The notes under the pieces were generated by a model, which saw only the letters and a program-made list of their open reading frames with translations, was not told the origin of the DNA and did not search any database. Made by a program: the position numbers and the translations under genes. A stretch of DNA of 17,134 bases from an uncultured Dyadobacter sp. (GTDB lineage: Bacteria > Bacteroidota > Bacteroidia > Cytophagales > Spirosomataceae). Below, in pieces: positions 6,130-12,418 of this stretch (the stretch's first letter is position 1; each line of letters begins with the position of its first letter). The DNA is taken from positions 1-17,134 of the forward strand of contig CAMLNK010000005.1 of the NCBI GenBank assembly GCA_946481035.1, read 5' to 3'.

Positions 6130-6681
6130 ATGAAATACAATCTTGACTGGCTCTTGAAAGAATACGAAGAACTGCCCAAAGTTAAGTTCCTGCATTTCTG
6201 GGGACATCAGCCTGCCCGAAATGGCCAGGTTACCCAATCATGCCTGAGCCAATGGTGGTATTCGCCATTTACGATCGACGGCGTGGAATACCGCACCGCC
6301 GAGCACTGGATGATGGCCGAAAAAGCCCGCCTGTTCGCTAATAATGAATTAAGGCAGCGTATCATCACCAGCACCTCGCCCGGTGAGGCCAAAGCATTGG
6401 GCAGGATGGTAGAGCGCTTCGATGAAGAAACGTGGATAGCACATCGCCAGGCTATTGTCCTGGAAGGCAGCATTCAAAAGTTCATCCAGCACCCGGAGCT
6501 CCGCACGTTTCTCCTTAACACGGGCGGTCGCGTCCTGGTTGAAGCAAGCCCTGTCGATCCGATCTGGGGAATCGGACTCGCAGCCGATGATCGACGGGTC
6601 GATGACCCGGCAAAATGGAAAGGCCTTAACCTTCTCGGGTTTGCACTGATGGAAACACGGGACGTCCTGGATAACCGCTAA
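6130..6681 (+). CDS. NADAR-domain protein (YbiA-like, DUF1768)
   Basis: The 183-residue protein is a single NADAR domain. It shows the hallmark segments: FLHFWGHQPA (20-29), LSQWWYSPFTIDGVEYRTAEHWMM as a composite core at 39-62 with the catalytic-region Glu59 next to His60, the EKARLF helix (64-69), and VEASPVDPIWGIGLA (137-151) near the nucleotide pocket. E. coli YbiA, the best-known relative, is an N-glycosidase that removes ribose phosphate from damaged riboflavin-pathway intermediates; other NADAR proteins have been reported to reverse ADP-ribosylation of guanine bases. Either role is possible here. No DarT-like transferase or riboflavin gene is visible in the window, so the context does not decide. 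The short leader gives little regulatory information. Confidence 0.93.
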   Translation: MKYNLDWLLKEYEELPKVKFLHFWGHQPARNGQVTQSCLSQWWYSPFTIDGVEYRTAEHWMMAEKARLFANNELRQRIITSTSPGEAKALGRMVERFDEETWIAHRQAIVLEGSIQKFIQHPELRTFLLNTGGRVLVEASPVDPIWGIGLAADDRRVDDPAKWKGLNLLGFALMETRDVLDNR

Positions 6682-6729
6682 TTACTATACGTTACCTCCC
6701 AAAGTAACTGTTCGTTTCTTTCGCCGGAA

Positions 6730-7524
6730 TTAAAGCGTCAGGATCGCGATGCTCGTACCCCCGATGTGCCGGATCCCCCGGAACCGTGCGTCTTTTTGGT
6801 ATAGTTCGTTCAAAGCAGTCCACACGCCCGGCCAGTTGGTGTAGTCGTGCCAGATGATCAGGCCGCCTTTGCGCATGATCGTAAACACTTTCTCACTGTC
6901 GTTCAGCACATATTCGTAGGCATGGGAGCCATCGATGAAAGCTACGTCCACCGAATTATTGTATTTACTAAAATCAAACGAAGCCGAATCGCCGAACACC
7001 TGCCGGATTTTCGACGCTGCCGGATGCCCGATAAACCGCTCGCCGGAAATATCCTTTTTGACATAGCGCACTTCGCCTTCCTCGATTTCCATTTTGGTAG
7101 AAGCCAGGTCGTCGGCAGGCAGGTCAAGCGTAACAATCTCGGTATCAGCGCCGCTATTCAGCGCCATATTCAATGTCGTACGCCCCTGAAATGTGCCTAT
7201 TTCGAAGATTCGCTGCGGGTTCCATTTTTTAACCAGGTTGCTGATCACTTTAAGCTCGAACTCCGTGGTATGCCCGAAGCCGCATTCGTAGACCCCCTCA
7301 TACGCGGCCGAGTCGTTGCCGAAAAGCTCAAAAACATCGGTTTTAGGAATGATAAAAGGGTCGACAGGCGTGCTGTCGCCGGATTGTTGATGACCATTAG
7401 AAGCGTTGTACAATTTCAGCAGCTCATCCCGCGAACCGGAATTCAGCATACCCAATGTGAGGGTGTATCCTACCCTTTTTACAACACCTGCGTACAAACG
7501 GACATTATCGAGAGCTTTGCTCAT
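6730..7524 (-). CDS. Class I SAM-dependent methyltransferase (Methyltransf_24 type)
   Basis: From the ATG at 7524 this gives a 264-residue protein. The Rossmann motifs are clear: motif I RIFEIGTFQGRTT (105-117), VTLDLP with Asp134 as ribose-binding acid, VDVAFIDGSHAYEYV (192-206) and GGLIIWHDY (220-228). The DGSHxYExV and WHDY motifs are typical of Methyltransf_24-type enzymes, which methylate small molecules or sugar or lipid moieties and may use a metal bound near D198/H226/D227. The frame extends upstream to a TTG at 7578, but those 18 residues come from leader-like sequence, so the ATG is preferred. The N-terminal region (1-85) carries no recognised domain. Substrate unknown. The gene is convergent with the NADAR gene (48 bases apart) and divergent from the AraC gene. 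Confidence 0.88.
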   Translation of the reverse strand: MSKALDNVRLYAGVVKRVGYTLTLGMLNSGSRDELLKLYNASNGHQQSGDSTPVDPFIIPKTDVFELFGNDSAAYEGVYECGFGHTTEFELKVISNLVKKWNPQRIFEIGTFQGRTTLNMALNSGADTEIVTLDLPADDLASTKMEIEEGEVRYVKKDISGERFIGHPAASKIRQVFGDSASFDFSKYNNSVDVAFIDGSHAYEYVLNDSEKVFTIMRKGGLIIWHDYTNWPGVWTALNELYQKDARFRGIRHIGGTSIAILTL

Positions 7525-7731
7525 AGTTGTGTAAGTATTAAATTGAACGGTTTCGGGGGCAGACCGCAAGGTTTCCAAAAAGGCCTTTGAATCGCCTTGA
7601 TTACGAAGCTTTGCAGTTTAAACAAGAGAAAGTATTGATTTACAAATAAATGTATATTTAACAAATTTCAAAACCTATGCCAGCTCAGTACCGCCCGGCT
7701 TATAGAAAACCTTTTAAACGGTCAGAGACGC
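7525..7731. promoter_or_regulatory. Divergent intergenic region, methyltransferase and AraC genes
   Basis: About 207 bases with a very AT-rich core (7634-7675). On the plus strand, TATATTTA (7653-7660) matches TAnnTTTG at all but the last base, with a TTG (7635-7637) upstream at shorter than usual spacing; on the minus strand a TTATTTG-like element lies in the same core. Both divergent promoters probably sit here. No convincing operator repeat was seen. Confidence 0.35.
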
Positions 7732-8547
7732 ATGTATAAAATCCCCGACATTCGCGGGCTCTACGTGCCGGTTCAGCCGACGGTGAAGCAATCGGCGGAG
7801 CGGGTTACGTACCAGGAATTCCTTCCGGATGTGGCTTTGCAGGGGTTTATTTACTGCTATTGGCGATTACAAACCACCGTTCCGCTCGACGATCCTTTCA
7901 TTTACCGCGTCGTCGCCGATGGTTGTATCGATATCTTTTTCGAGCTGAATAATCCCGCCGAAAGCTTCGTCATGGGCTTTTGCAAAAAGTATACGGAATT
8001 TCCGCTTGAAAATAGTTTCGACTACATAGGTGTTCGGTTTTTACCCACGATGTTCCCACAACTATTCAAAATCAATGCGGCGGAACTGAGCAATCGCTTT
8101 GAAAATCTGGATGTTGTAACACCCGGCACGGCGCGCTTCATTGCTTCGGCTTTCGAAACGGGGTTATCGGTTGCGGAAATCAAGCGGCGATTTGACGACT
8201 ACTTCCTGCAATTCACGGCAGGTATCGATTTCAACAACGATCCCCGTTTTTACGGCGCATTGTCCGTAATCCTTCAAAACTTCGGGGTGCTGAATGTCGA
8301 AAAAGACCTCGACACCGGCCTCAGCCCGCGGCAGCTTCGCCGGCTTTTCGAATATTATATCGGCGATTCGGCCAAGACATTCAGCCAGGTGGTACGCTTT
8401 CAGAACATCCTCCGCGCCAAACCTTCGCAGCAAAGCCTGCGCGAAAACAAGCTGTTTTACGACAATGGCTACTACGATCAGGCCCATTTCATCAAAGAAT
8501 TCAAAAACCTCTATGGCGTAACGCCCGGGAAAGCATTCGGAAGGTGA
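7732..8547 (+). CDS. AraC-family transcriptional regulator with DUF6597-type N-terminus
   Basis: The 271-residue product has an N-terminal sensing region (about residues 20-165) with the DUF6597-like pattern: LQGFIYCYWRLQT (36-48), a VVADGCIDIFFEL segment (60-72) and YIGVRFLPTMFPQLF (99-112). A C-terminal AraC DNA-binding region (about 190-270) follows: the first HTH contains TGLSPRQLRRLFEYYIG (195-211) and the second ends with FYDNGYYDQAHFIKEFKNLYGVTP (242-265), a good match to the AraC signature. Such proteins bind DNA as activators or repressors; the ligand is unknown. Its target may be the divergent methyltransferase gene or the VOC gene 78 bases downstream, but no operator was identified. 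The ATG at 7732 follows an AT-rich leader. Confidence 0.92.
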   Translation: MYKIPDIRGLYVPVQPTVKQSAERVTYQEFLPDVALQGFIYCYWRLQTTVPLDDPFIYRVVADGCIDIFFELNNPAESFVMGFCKKYTEFPLENSFDYIGVRFLPTMFPQLFKINAAELSNRFENLDVVTPGTARFIASAFETGLSVAEIKRRFDDYFLQFTAGIDFNNDPRFYGALSVILQNFGVLNVEKDLDTGLSPRQLRRLFEYYIGDSAKTFSQVVRFQNILRAKPSQQSLRENKLFYDNGYYDQAHFIKEFKNLYGVTPGKAFGR

Positions 8548-8625
8548 TTTGTCCGTTTTTTACAATCCTACGTTACGAATCGAACCGAAATTTGTGCTAT
8601 CAACAATATAAAAAACGAACAGCAC

Positions 8626-9099
8626 ATGAAACGGCTTACCCTATTATTCGTATTAGTTTGCATTTGCTGCAATGCATTCTCACAAACCAATCCATCAACT
8701 CAAACCAAACACAAAATGAAACTGAACGCGGGTATTATCACTTCCAAACTAGCTCAAACCAAAGCATTTTACACCGAAACATTAGGCTTCGGCGTGACAT
8801 TCGAGAATGAATTCTACCTCCTGCTCCACGCGCCGGGCGGCGGTTCGGAAATCAGCTTTTTGTTGCCCGATCACCCGTCGCAACAGCCGCTTTTTCACAA
8901 AGCTTTCCCGGGACAGGGCGTATATCTGACAATCGAGGTTGAGGACGTAGATGGGTTATATAATGAACTAAAAAAGAAAGGAATAGCTATTCAAATCGAC
9001 CTTCGGGATGAACCCTGGGGCGACCGGCATTTCGCCATTTCCGATCCGAACGGCATTGGTATAGATCTCGTCCGGTACGTGCCACAGGAACACAAGTGA
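8626..9099 (+). CDS. VOC-fold (glyoxalase/bleomycin-resistance type) protein with apparent signal peptide
   Basis: The 157-residue product has one VOC module (about residues 32-152): LNAGIITSKLAQTKAFYTETLGFG is the first beta-alpha unit (33-56), followed by FYLLLHAP (63-70), VYLTIEVEDVDGLYNELKKKGI (99-120) and the closing FAISDPNGIGIDLVRY (136-151). The place normally held by a metal-ligand Glu is Asp147. Residues 1-20 (MKRLTLLFVLVCICCNAFSQ) form a convincing signal peptide with an AFSQ cleavage region, which is unusual because most VOC proteins are cytoplasmic. An internal ATG at 8716 (Met31) would give the bare VOC domain, so a dual or misjudged start is possible. The substrate is unknown; it lies between an AraC gene and DUF3050 in the same direction. 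Confidence 0.87.
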   Translation: MKRLTLLFVLVCICCNAFSQTNPSTQTKHKMKLNAGIITSKLAQTKAFYTETLGFGVTFENEFYLLLHAPGGGSEISFLLPDHPSQQPLFHKAFPGQGVYLTIEVEDVDGLYNELKKKGIAIQIDLRDEPWGDRHFAISDPNGIGIDLVRYVPQEHK

Positions 9100-9176
9100 A
9101 TGAATTACCGCATTTTATTTGCGAATCATGAACAAACCCTTCCCGTGAGCGGTTATTCGAATGAACTACGTAAATA

Positions 9177-9962
9177 ATGAACGATCACATTACCAGAATC
9201 CAGCAGAACATCGAGCCGTTACGGCAGCAGATCATCCAGCACAGAGTTTATTCGGTTATCAAAGACATCGAGGACCTGAAAGTATTCATGAAGTACCACG
9301 TGTATGCGGTATGGGACTTTATGTCGTTGCTAAAATCGCTTCAAAACGGTCTCACCTGCACCTCCGTGCCCTGGTTCCCAACAGGCGATGGCGAAACGCG
9401 GCATCTCATCAACGAAATCGTGGCAGGCGAAGAGTCCGACGTTGATATGGATGGAAATTTCAAAAGCCACTTCGAACTCTATCTCGACGCTATGGCGCAA
9501 TGCGGCGCCGACACAAGCGAAATTGCCCGCTTTGCCGATGCGCTCCGCAGGACAAACAGTCTTACCGCTGCGTATGAAGCTGCGGGTACGCCCGAGAAAG
9601 CGCAGGAATTCGTCAATTTTACATTCGACACGATCGGCTCCGGAAAAAATTACCTCCAAGCTGCCATATTCACCTTCGGCCGCGAAGACCTTATTCCGGG
9701 CATGTTTATGTCGATTGTGGAAGATATGCACCGGAATTTTCCCGACAGTATTTCTATTTTTAAGTACTATCTTGAAAGACATATCGAAGTGGACGGGGAC
9801 AATCACAGCCACCTGGCGCTGCAAATGACTGCCAAACTCTGCGGGGACGATGAGGCGTTGTGGCGTGAAGCTGAAAAGGCTACGATCGCCTCCCTCGAAC
9901 GGCGCATTGCACTTTGGGATGGTGTTTACGAGGAAATAGTGCTTGAAAATGTTGTAAAATAA
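9177..9962 (+). CDS. DUF3050-family protein, possible heme-oxygenase-like metal enzyme
   Basis: The 261-residue protein fits DUF3050 over its full length. Conserved blocks are HRVYSVIKDIEDLKVFM (22-38), HVYAVWDFMSLLKSLQ (41-56), LTCTSVPWFP (59-68), LINEIVAGEESD (77-88), FGREDLIPGMF (168-177) and YYLERHIEVDGDNH (197-210). The family is all-helical. The arrangement Glu170 then His202-x3-Asp206-x3-His210, with His22 and His41 upstream, resembles the ligand layout of heme-oxygenase-like iron oxidases, so a metal-dependent oxygenase role is plausible, but this is inference. It is cytoplasmic (no signal peptide). The methionine aminopeptidase gene starts only 15 bases after its stop, so the two are probably one transcription unit. 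No experimentally established function is known to me. Confidence 0.9.
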   Translation: MNDHITRIQQNIEPLRQQIIQHRVYSVIKDIEDLKVFMKYHVYAVWDFMSLLKSLQNGLTCTSVPWFPTGDGETRHLINEIVAGEESDVDMDGNFKSHFELYLDAMAQCGADTSEIARFADALRRTNSLTAAYEAAGTPEKAQEFVNFTFDTIGSGKNYLQAAIFTFGREDLIPGMFMSIVEDMHRNFPDSISIFKYYLERHIEVDGDNHSHLALQMTAKLCGDDEALWREAEKATIASLERRIALWDGVYEEIVLENVVK

Positions 9963-9977
9963 CAGGGAGATTCGACC

Positions 9978-10742
9978 ATGTCTATCAACAAAGAATCGGA
10001 ACTAGCCGGAATGCAGGAGGCAAGCCGTGCGGTGGCCACTACATTACGCGCCATGCGCGAGCATGCGAAGCCCGGTATGACGGCGAAAGAGCTCGACGAT
10101 TTCGGCGGGGAAATGCTGAATAGCCTCGGTGCTAAATCGGCGCCCAAACTTACCTACGGCTTTCCCGGCTGGACTTGCATTAGCGTCAACAACGAAGTCG
10201 CGCACGGGGTGCCCTCCGAAACCAAGGTTTTGCAGGAAGGCGATTTGGTAAATATCGACGTTTCCGCGGAACTGAATGGCTTCTGGTCCGACAATGGTGG
10301 CTCTTTCGTACTGGGCGAAGACATTCACGGGCATAACAAGCTGGTGAATGCTTCCAAACGCATTCTGGGCAAAGCGCTCAGCCAGATCAAAGGAGGCGTC
10401 AGGATCGCCGATATCGGGCGGCTGATCGAAACGGAGGCTAAAAGATCCGGCTATAAAGTGATCCGAAACCTGGCAGGTCACGGCGTGGGCCGCAGCCTGC
10501 ACGAGGAGCCCCATGAAATTCTCAATTATTATGACCGCTACAATACGACGCGTTTTCGCAAAAACAGCGTCGTGGCGATTGAAACATTCATTTCAACTGC
10601 TTCCACGAGCACTGCCACGGAACGCGACGGCTGGACGCTCGTAGGCTCGCGCGGCGGCTATGTGGCGCAGCACGAGCACACGATCATCGTCACCGACGGC
10701 AAACCCGTGATCCTCACGGCGATGAACGGCATTTTCGACTGA
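9978..10742 (+). CDS. map: Type I methionine aminopeptidase
   Basis: The 254-residue protein has the pita-bread fold signature of MetAP type I, which removes the initiator Met from new proteins. The metal ligands are all present: Asp94 (NIDVSAELNGFWSDN), Asp105, His168 (AGHGVGRSLHEEP), Glu202 (VAIETF) and Glu233 (QHEHTI); the substrate-binding His76 (VAHGVP) is also present. The IEP motif of typical MetAPs reads IET here. There is no N-terminal zinc-finger extension. An AGGGAG stretch (9963-9968) lies 9 bases before the ATG, an unusually good Shine-Dalgarno for this genome. A housekeeping map gene in Bacteroidota usually sits with ribosomal-protein genes, so this copy beside DUF3050 may be a second, specialised paralogue. 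Its stop codon abuts that of the convergent flavoreductase gene. Confidence 0.92.
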   Translation: MSINKESELAGMQEASRAVATTLRAMREHAKPGMTAKELDDFGGEMLNSLGAKSAPKLTYGFPGWTCISVNNEVAHGVPSETKVLQEGDLVNIDVSAELNGFWSDNGGSFVLGEDIHGHNKLVNASKRILGKALSQIKGGVRIADIGRLIETEAKRSGYKVIRNLAGHGVGRSLHEEPHEILNYYDRYNTTRFRKNSVVAIETFISTASTSTATERDGWTLVGSRGGYVAQHEHTIIVTDGKPVILTAMNGIFD

Positions 10743-11432
10743 CTAGGACCAGAATCCCTGCACCTGGATCCCCAGCGGCGAATCGTCCCGCTTTTTGAGC
10801 TCCTTCCGCAAACGGATACAGGTAGGGATATGCCCTGAAATATAAACGTTCGAATTGGTCAGCTGCCGGTCGCTAGTCCATTTGAGCATCGAATGCAACC
10901 CTCCGTCCCCATTCTTTTTCACTGGCTGAATATTCCAGTTGAAATACTCTTTAAACTCCTCGCGGTGGTTCTCGTGCGCGATCGTGATGGCGCCGCTGAT
11001 CGGACGCGTACCGGCCAGCTGCTGCAAGGCCAGGTAATGCCCAATACTACTCATATCGCCCAAAACGACCATTTCTCCCGCGTACGTGGGCCTGTGCATG
11101 GTCGCGCCTACGCCTACGTACGTAATGCGGTCGCCTGTGCGCAGCGAGCGTATCCATTGCGCGCCCGGGCCGTCCTGTTCGGCGTTGATATACAATGTGC
11201 AGGTACGGATATCCTCATCCCAGCCGGCGGGGGTATAATCGCGGTAAATCCCCTCCCCGACTCGAACCTTTATATGCTGGACGCGTTTCCAGCCACTCAT
11301 ATCCATATCGGGGAAGTGGACGTCCACTTCAAAAAAAGTAGCAGGTTCCCAGGCCCGTATTGCCAGTACGGTTCCTGTCTTTCCAAAGGCATTTTCAAGC
11401 AAGTGCAGCGCTTTCTGTTTGATGATGTTCAT
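10743..11432 (-). CDS. Siderophore-interacting protein (FAD-dependent ferric-siderophore reductase family)
   Basis: The 229-residue protein fits the SIP family: an FAD-binding barrel (about residues 15-115) with YRDYTPAGWD (63-72), the motif that contacts the flavin, and GPGAQWIRSLRTGD (88-101), then an NAD(P)H-binding-like domain beginning MVVLGDMSSIGHYLAL (121-136) and ending in QVQGFWS. SIPs use reduced flavin to release iron from ferric siderophores in the cytoplasm. At 229 residues it is somewhat shorter than most SIPs. The AraC regulator encoded upstream on the same strand (134 bases away) is a likely controller, since AraC regulators often accompany siderophore genes. A GGCTG/CAGCC small hairpin (11459-11474) lies in its leader. 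Its stop codon directly abuts the methionine aminopeptidase stop. Confidence 0.88.
   Translation of the reverse strand: MNIIKQKALHLLENAFGKTGTVLAIRAWEPATFFEVDVHFPDMDMSGWKRVQHIKVRVGEGIYRDYTPAGWDEDIRTCTLYINAEQDGPGAQWIRSLRTGDRITYVGVGATMHRPTYAGEMVVLGDMSSIGHYLALQQLAGTRPISGAITIAHENHREEFKEYFNWNIQPVKKNGDGGLHSMLKWTSDRQLTNSNVYISGHIPTCIRLRKELKKRDDSPLGIQVQGFWS
10746..10771. terminator. Small hairpin just past the abutting MetAP and SIP stop codons
   Basis: GGACCAG (10746-10752) pairs with CTGG-A-TCC (10764-10771) with one bulged base and an 11-base loop. It lies inside the 3-prime end of the SIP coding sequence, four bases after the methionine aminopeptidase stop codon. It has no T-run and is weak evidence for termination. 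Confidence 0.25.
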
Positions 11433-11566
11433 TTCTCGTGCGATTGGTGTTGTTCCAGGGCTGACGAACCAGCCGAAATTTTACTTTACAAAACAACAAG
11501 CCCGCGCGAACAGAATAAAGGGAAAAACAGGGGTAATGATTGGACAAAACGCGGTTTTACCAAAAA

Positions 11567-12418
11567 CTACTGCCTCCTCTGCTCCTCCCGGAACTGACCG
11601 GCCGACTTCCCCGACACCTTCCGGAACAGCCTCGAAAAGTAGGCGTGATCTTCATAGCCCAGTCCGAATGCGATCTCTTTAATGCTCAAATCGGTGTAAT
11701 ACAAAAGCCTTTTAGCCTCCATCATCACTTCGTTCTGGATCCAGTGGCTCACCGGCTGTCCGGATGTTTCCTTCACAACCTCGTTCAGATAGGAGGTTGT
11801 GATGCTCAGCATACCGGCATATTCGGAAGGACTTTTCACAGTTTTAAAATGCTGTGATAAAAGTTTGCGAAATTGGAAAGTAATGGCCGACGGACGCGTT
11901 TGCGCAGTCCGCTGCAAGATTTCCTTTTCAAAAAGCGAAGTGAAAATACCCAGGCAAGTTTTCAGCATCGCTTGCACAACCGACTGTCCGTATTGCGTCG
12001 GTGCCTGGTAAAATTCCAACAGCAAATGCAGGCTCCTCATGAGCAAATCAGCCTGTGCAGGTTCCAAACTGACCGGAAAACCGTGCAATGCGTATTCATC
12101 CACCACCGCCCGGTGATGCTCGTCGAGCAGGCTCATATCCACGCCCAGAAACCAGCCATAAGACCCCTCGGTTTCGAGCGGGTAGTGCACCTGGCCGGGC
12201 ATAATGCAGAATACGCCGCTGCCTTTGAGTTCTATTTCACGAAAATCGACCATCAGCCGGGCATGGCCGTCTTCCTGGAAAAAGAAATTCCCGTGATTGT
12301 CGCGGTGGGCATCCATATGCGGCTCATTCACCCGGTTCATCCGGTCGATGCGGTGCAGGGAAATGCCTAGCCCCGACTCATTGCTGAGATAATTCAGGGG
12401 AATGCTCTTTTTGGGCAT
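11567..12418 (-). CDS. AraC-family transcriptional regulator with cupin-type N-terminus
   Basis: The 283-residue regulator has an N-terminal AraC-binding cupin region (about residues 15-100), with HRDNHGNFFFQEDGHARLMVDF and FCIMPGQVHYPL in the places typical of Bacteroidota AraC proteins. The C-terminal double HTH (about 185-280) contains YAGMLSITTSYLNEVVKETSG (200-220) and the signature IKEIAFGLGYEDHAYFSRLFRKVSG (246-270). The ATG at 12418 lies 41 bases inside the end of the upstream M1 peptidase gene; the next Met (12340) would remove the overlap but also cut conserved N-terminal sequence, so the longer form is preferred. The gene lies directly upstream of the SIP reductase on the same strand, suggesting control of iron or siderophore use; the effector is unknown. 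Confidence 0.9.
   Translation of the reverse strand: MPKKSIPLNYLSNESGLGISLHRIDRMNRVNEPHMDAHRDNHGNFFFQEDGHARLMVDFREIELKGSGVFCIMPGQVHYPLETEGSYGWFLGVDMSLLDEHHRAVVDEYALHGFPVSLEPAQADLLMRSLHLLLEFYQAPTQYGQSVVQAMLKTCLGIFTSLFEKEILQRTAQTRPSAITFQFRKLLSQHFKTVKSPSEYAGMLSITTSYLNEVVKETSGQPVSHWIQNEVMMEAKRLLYYTDLSIKEIAFGLGYEDHAYFSRLFRKVSGKSAGQFREEQRRQ

Noticed and set aside
6691..6708. GTTAC/GTAAC inverted repeat between the NADAR and methyltransferase genes
   Set aside because: The stem is only 5 bp with an 8-base loop and no T-run, so it is too weak to call a terminator.
7525..7578. N-terminal extension of the methyltransferase to a TTG start
   Set aside because: The extra 18 residues come from leader-like sequence and begin with a rare start codon; the ATG at 7524 is the simpler choice.
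6847..7590. A 247-codon plus-strand frame opposite the methyltransferase
   Set aside because: The methyltransferase on the minus strand has complete SAM-binding motifs; the plus-strand product shows none.
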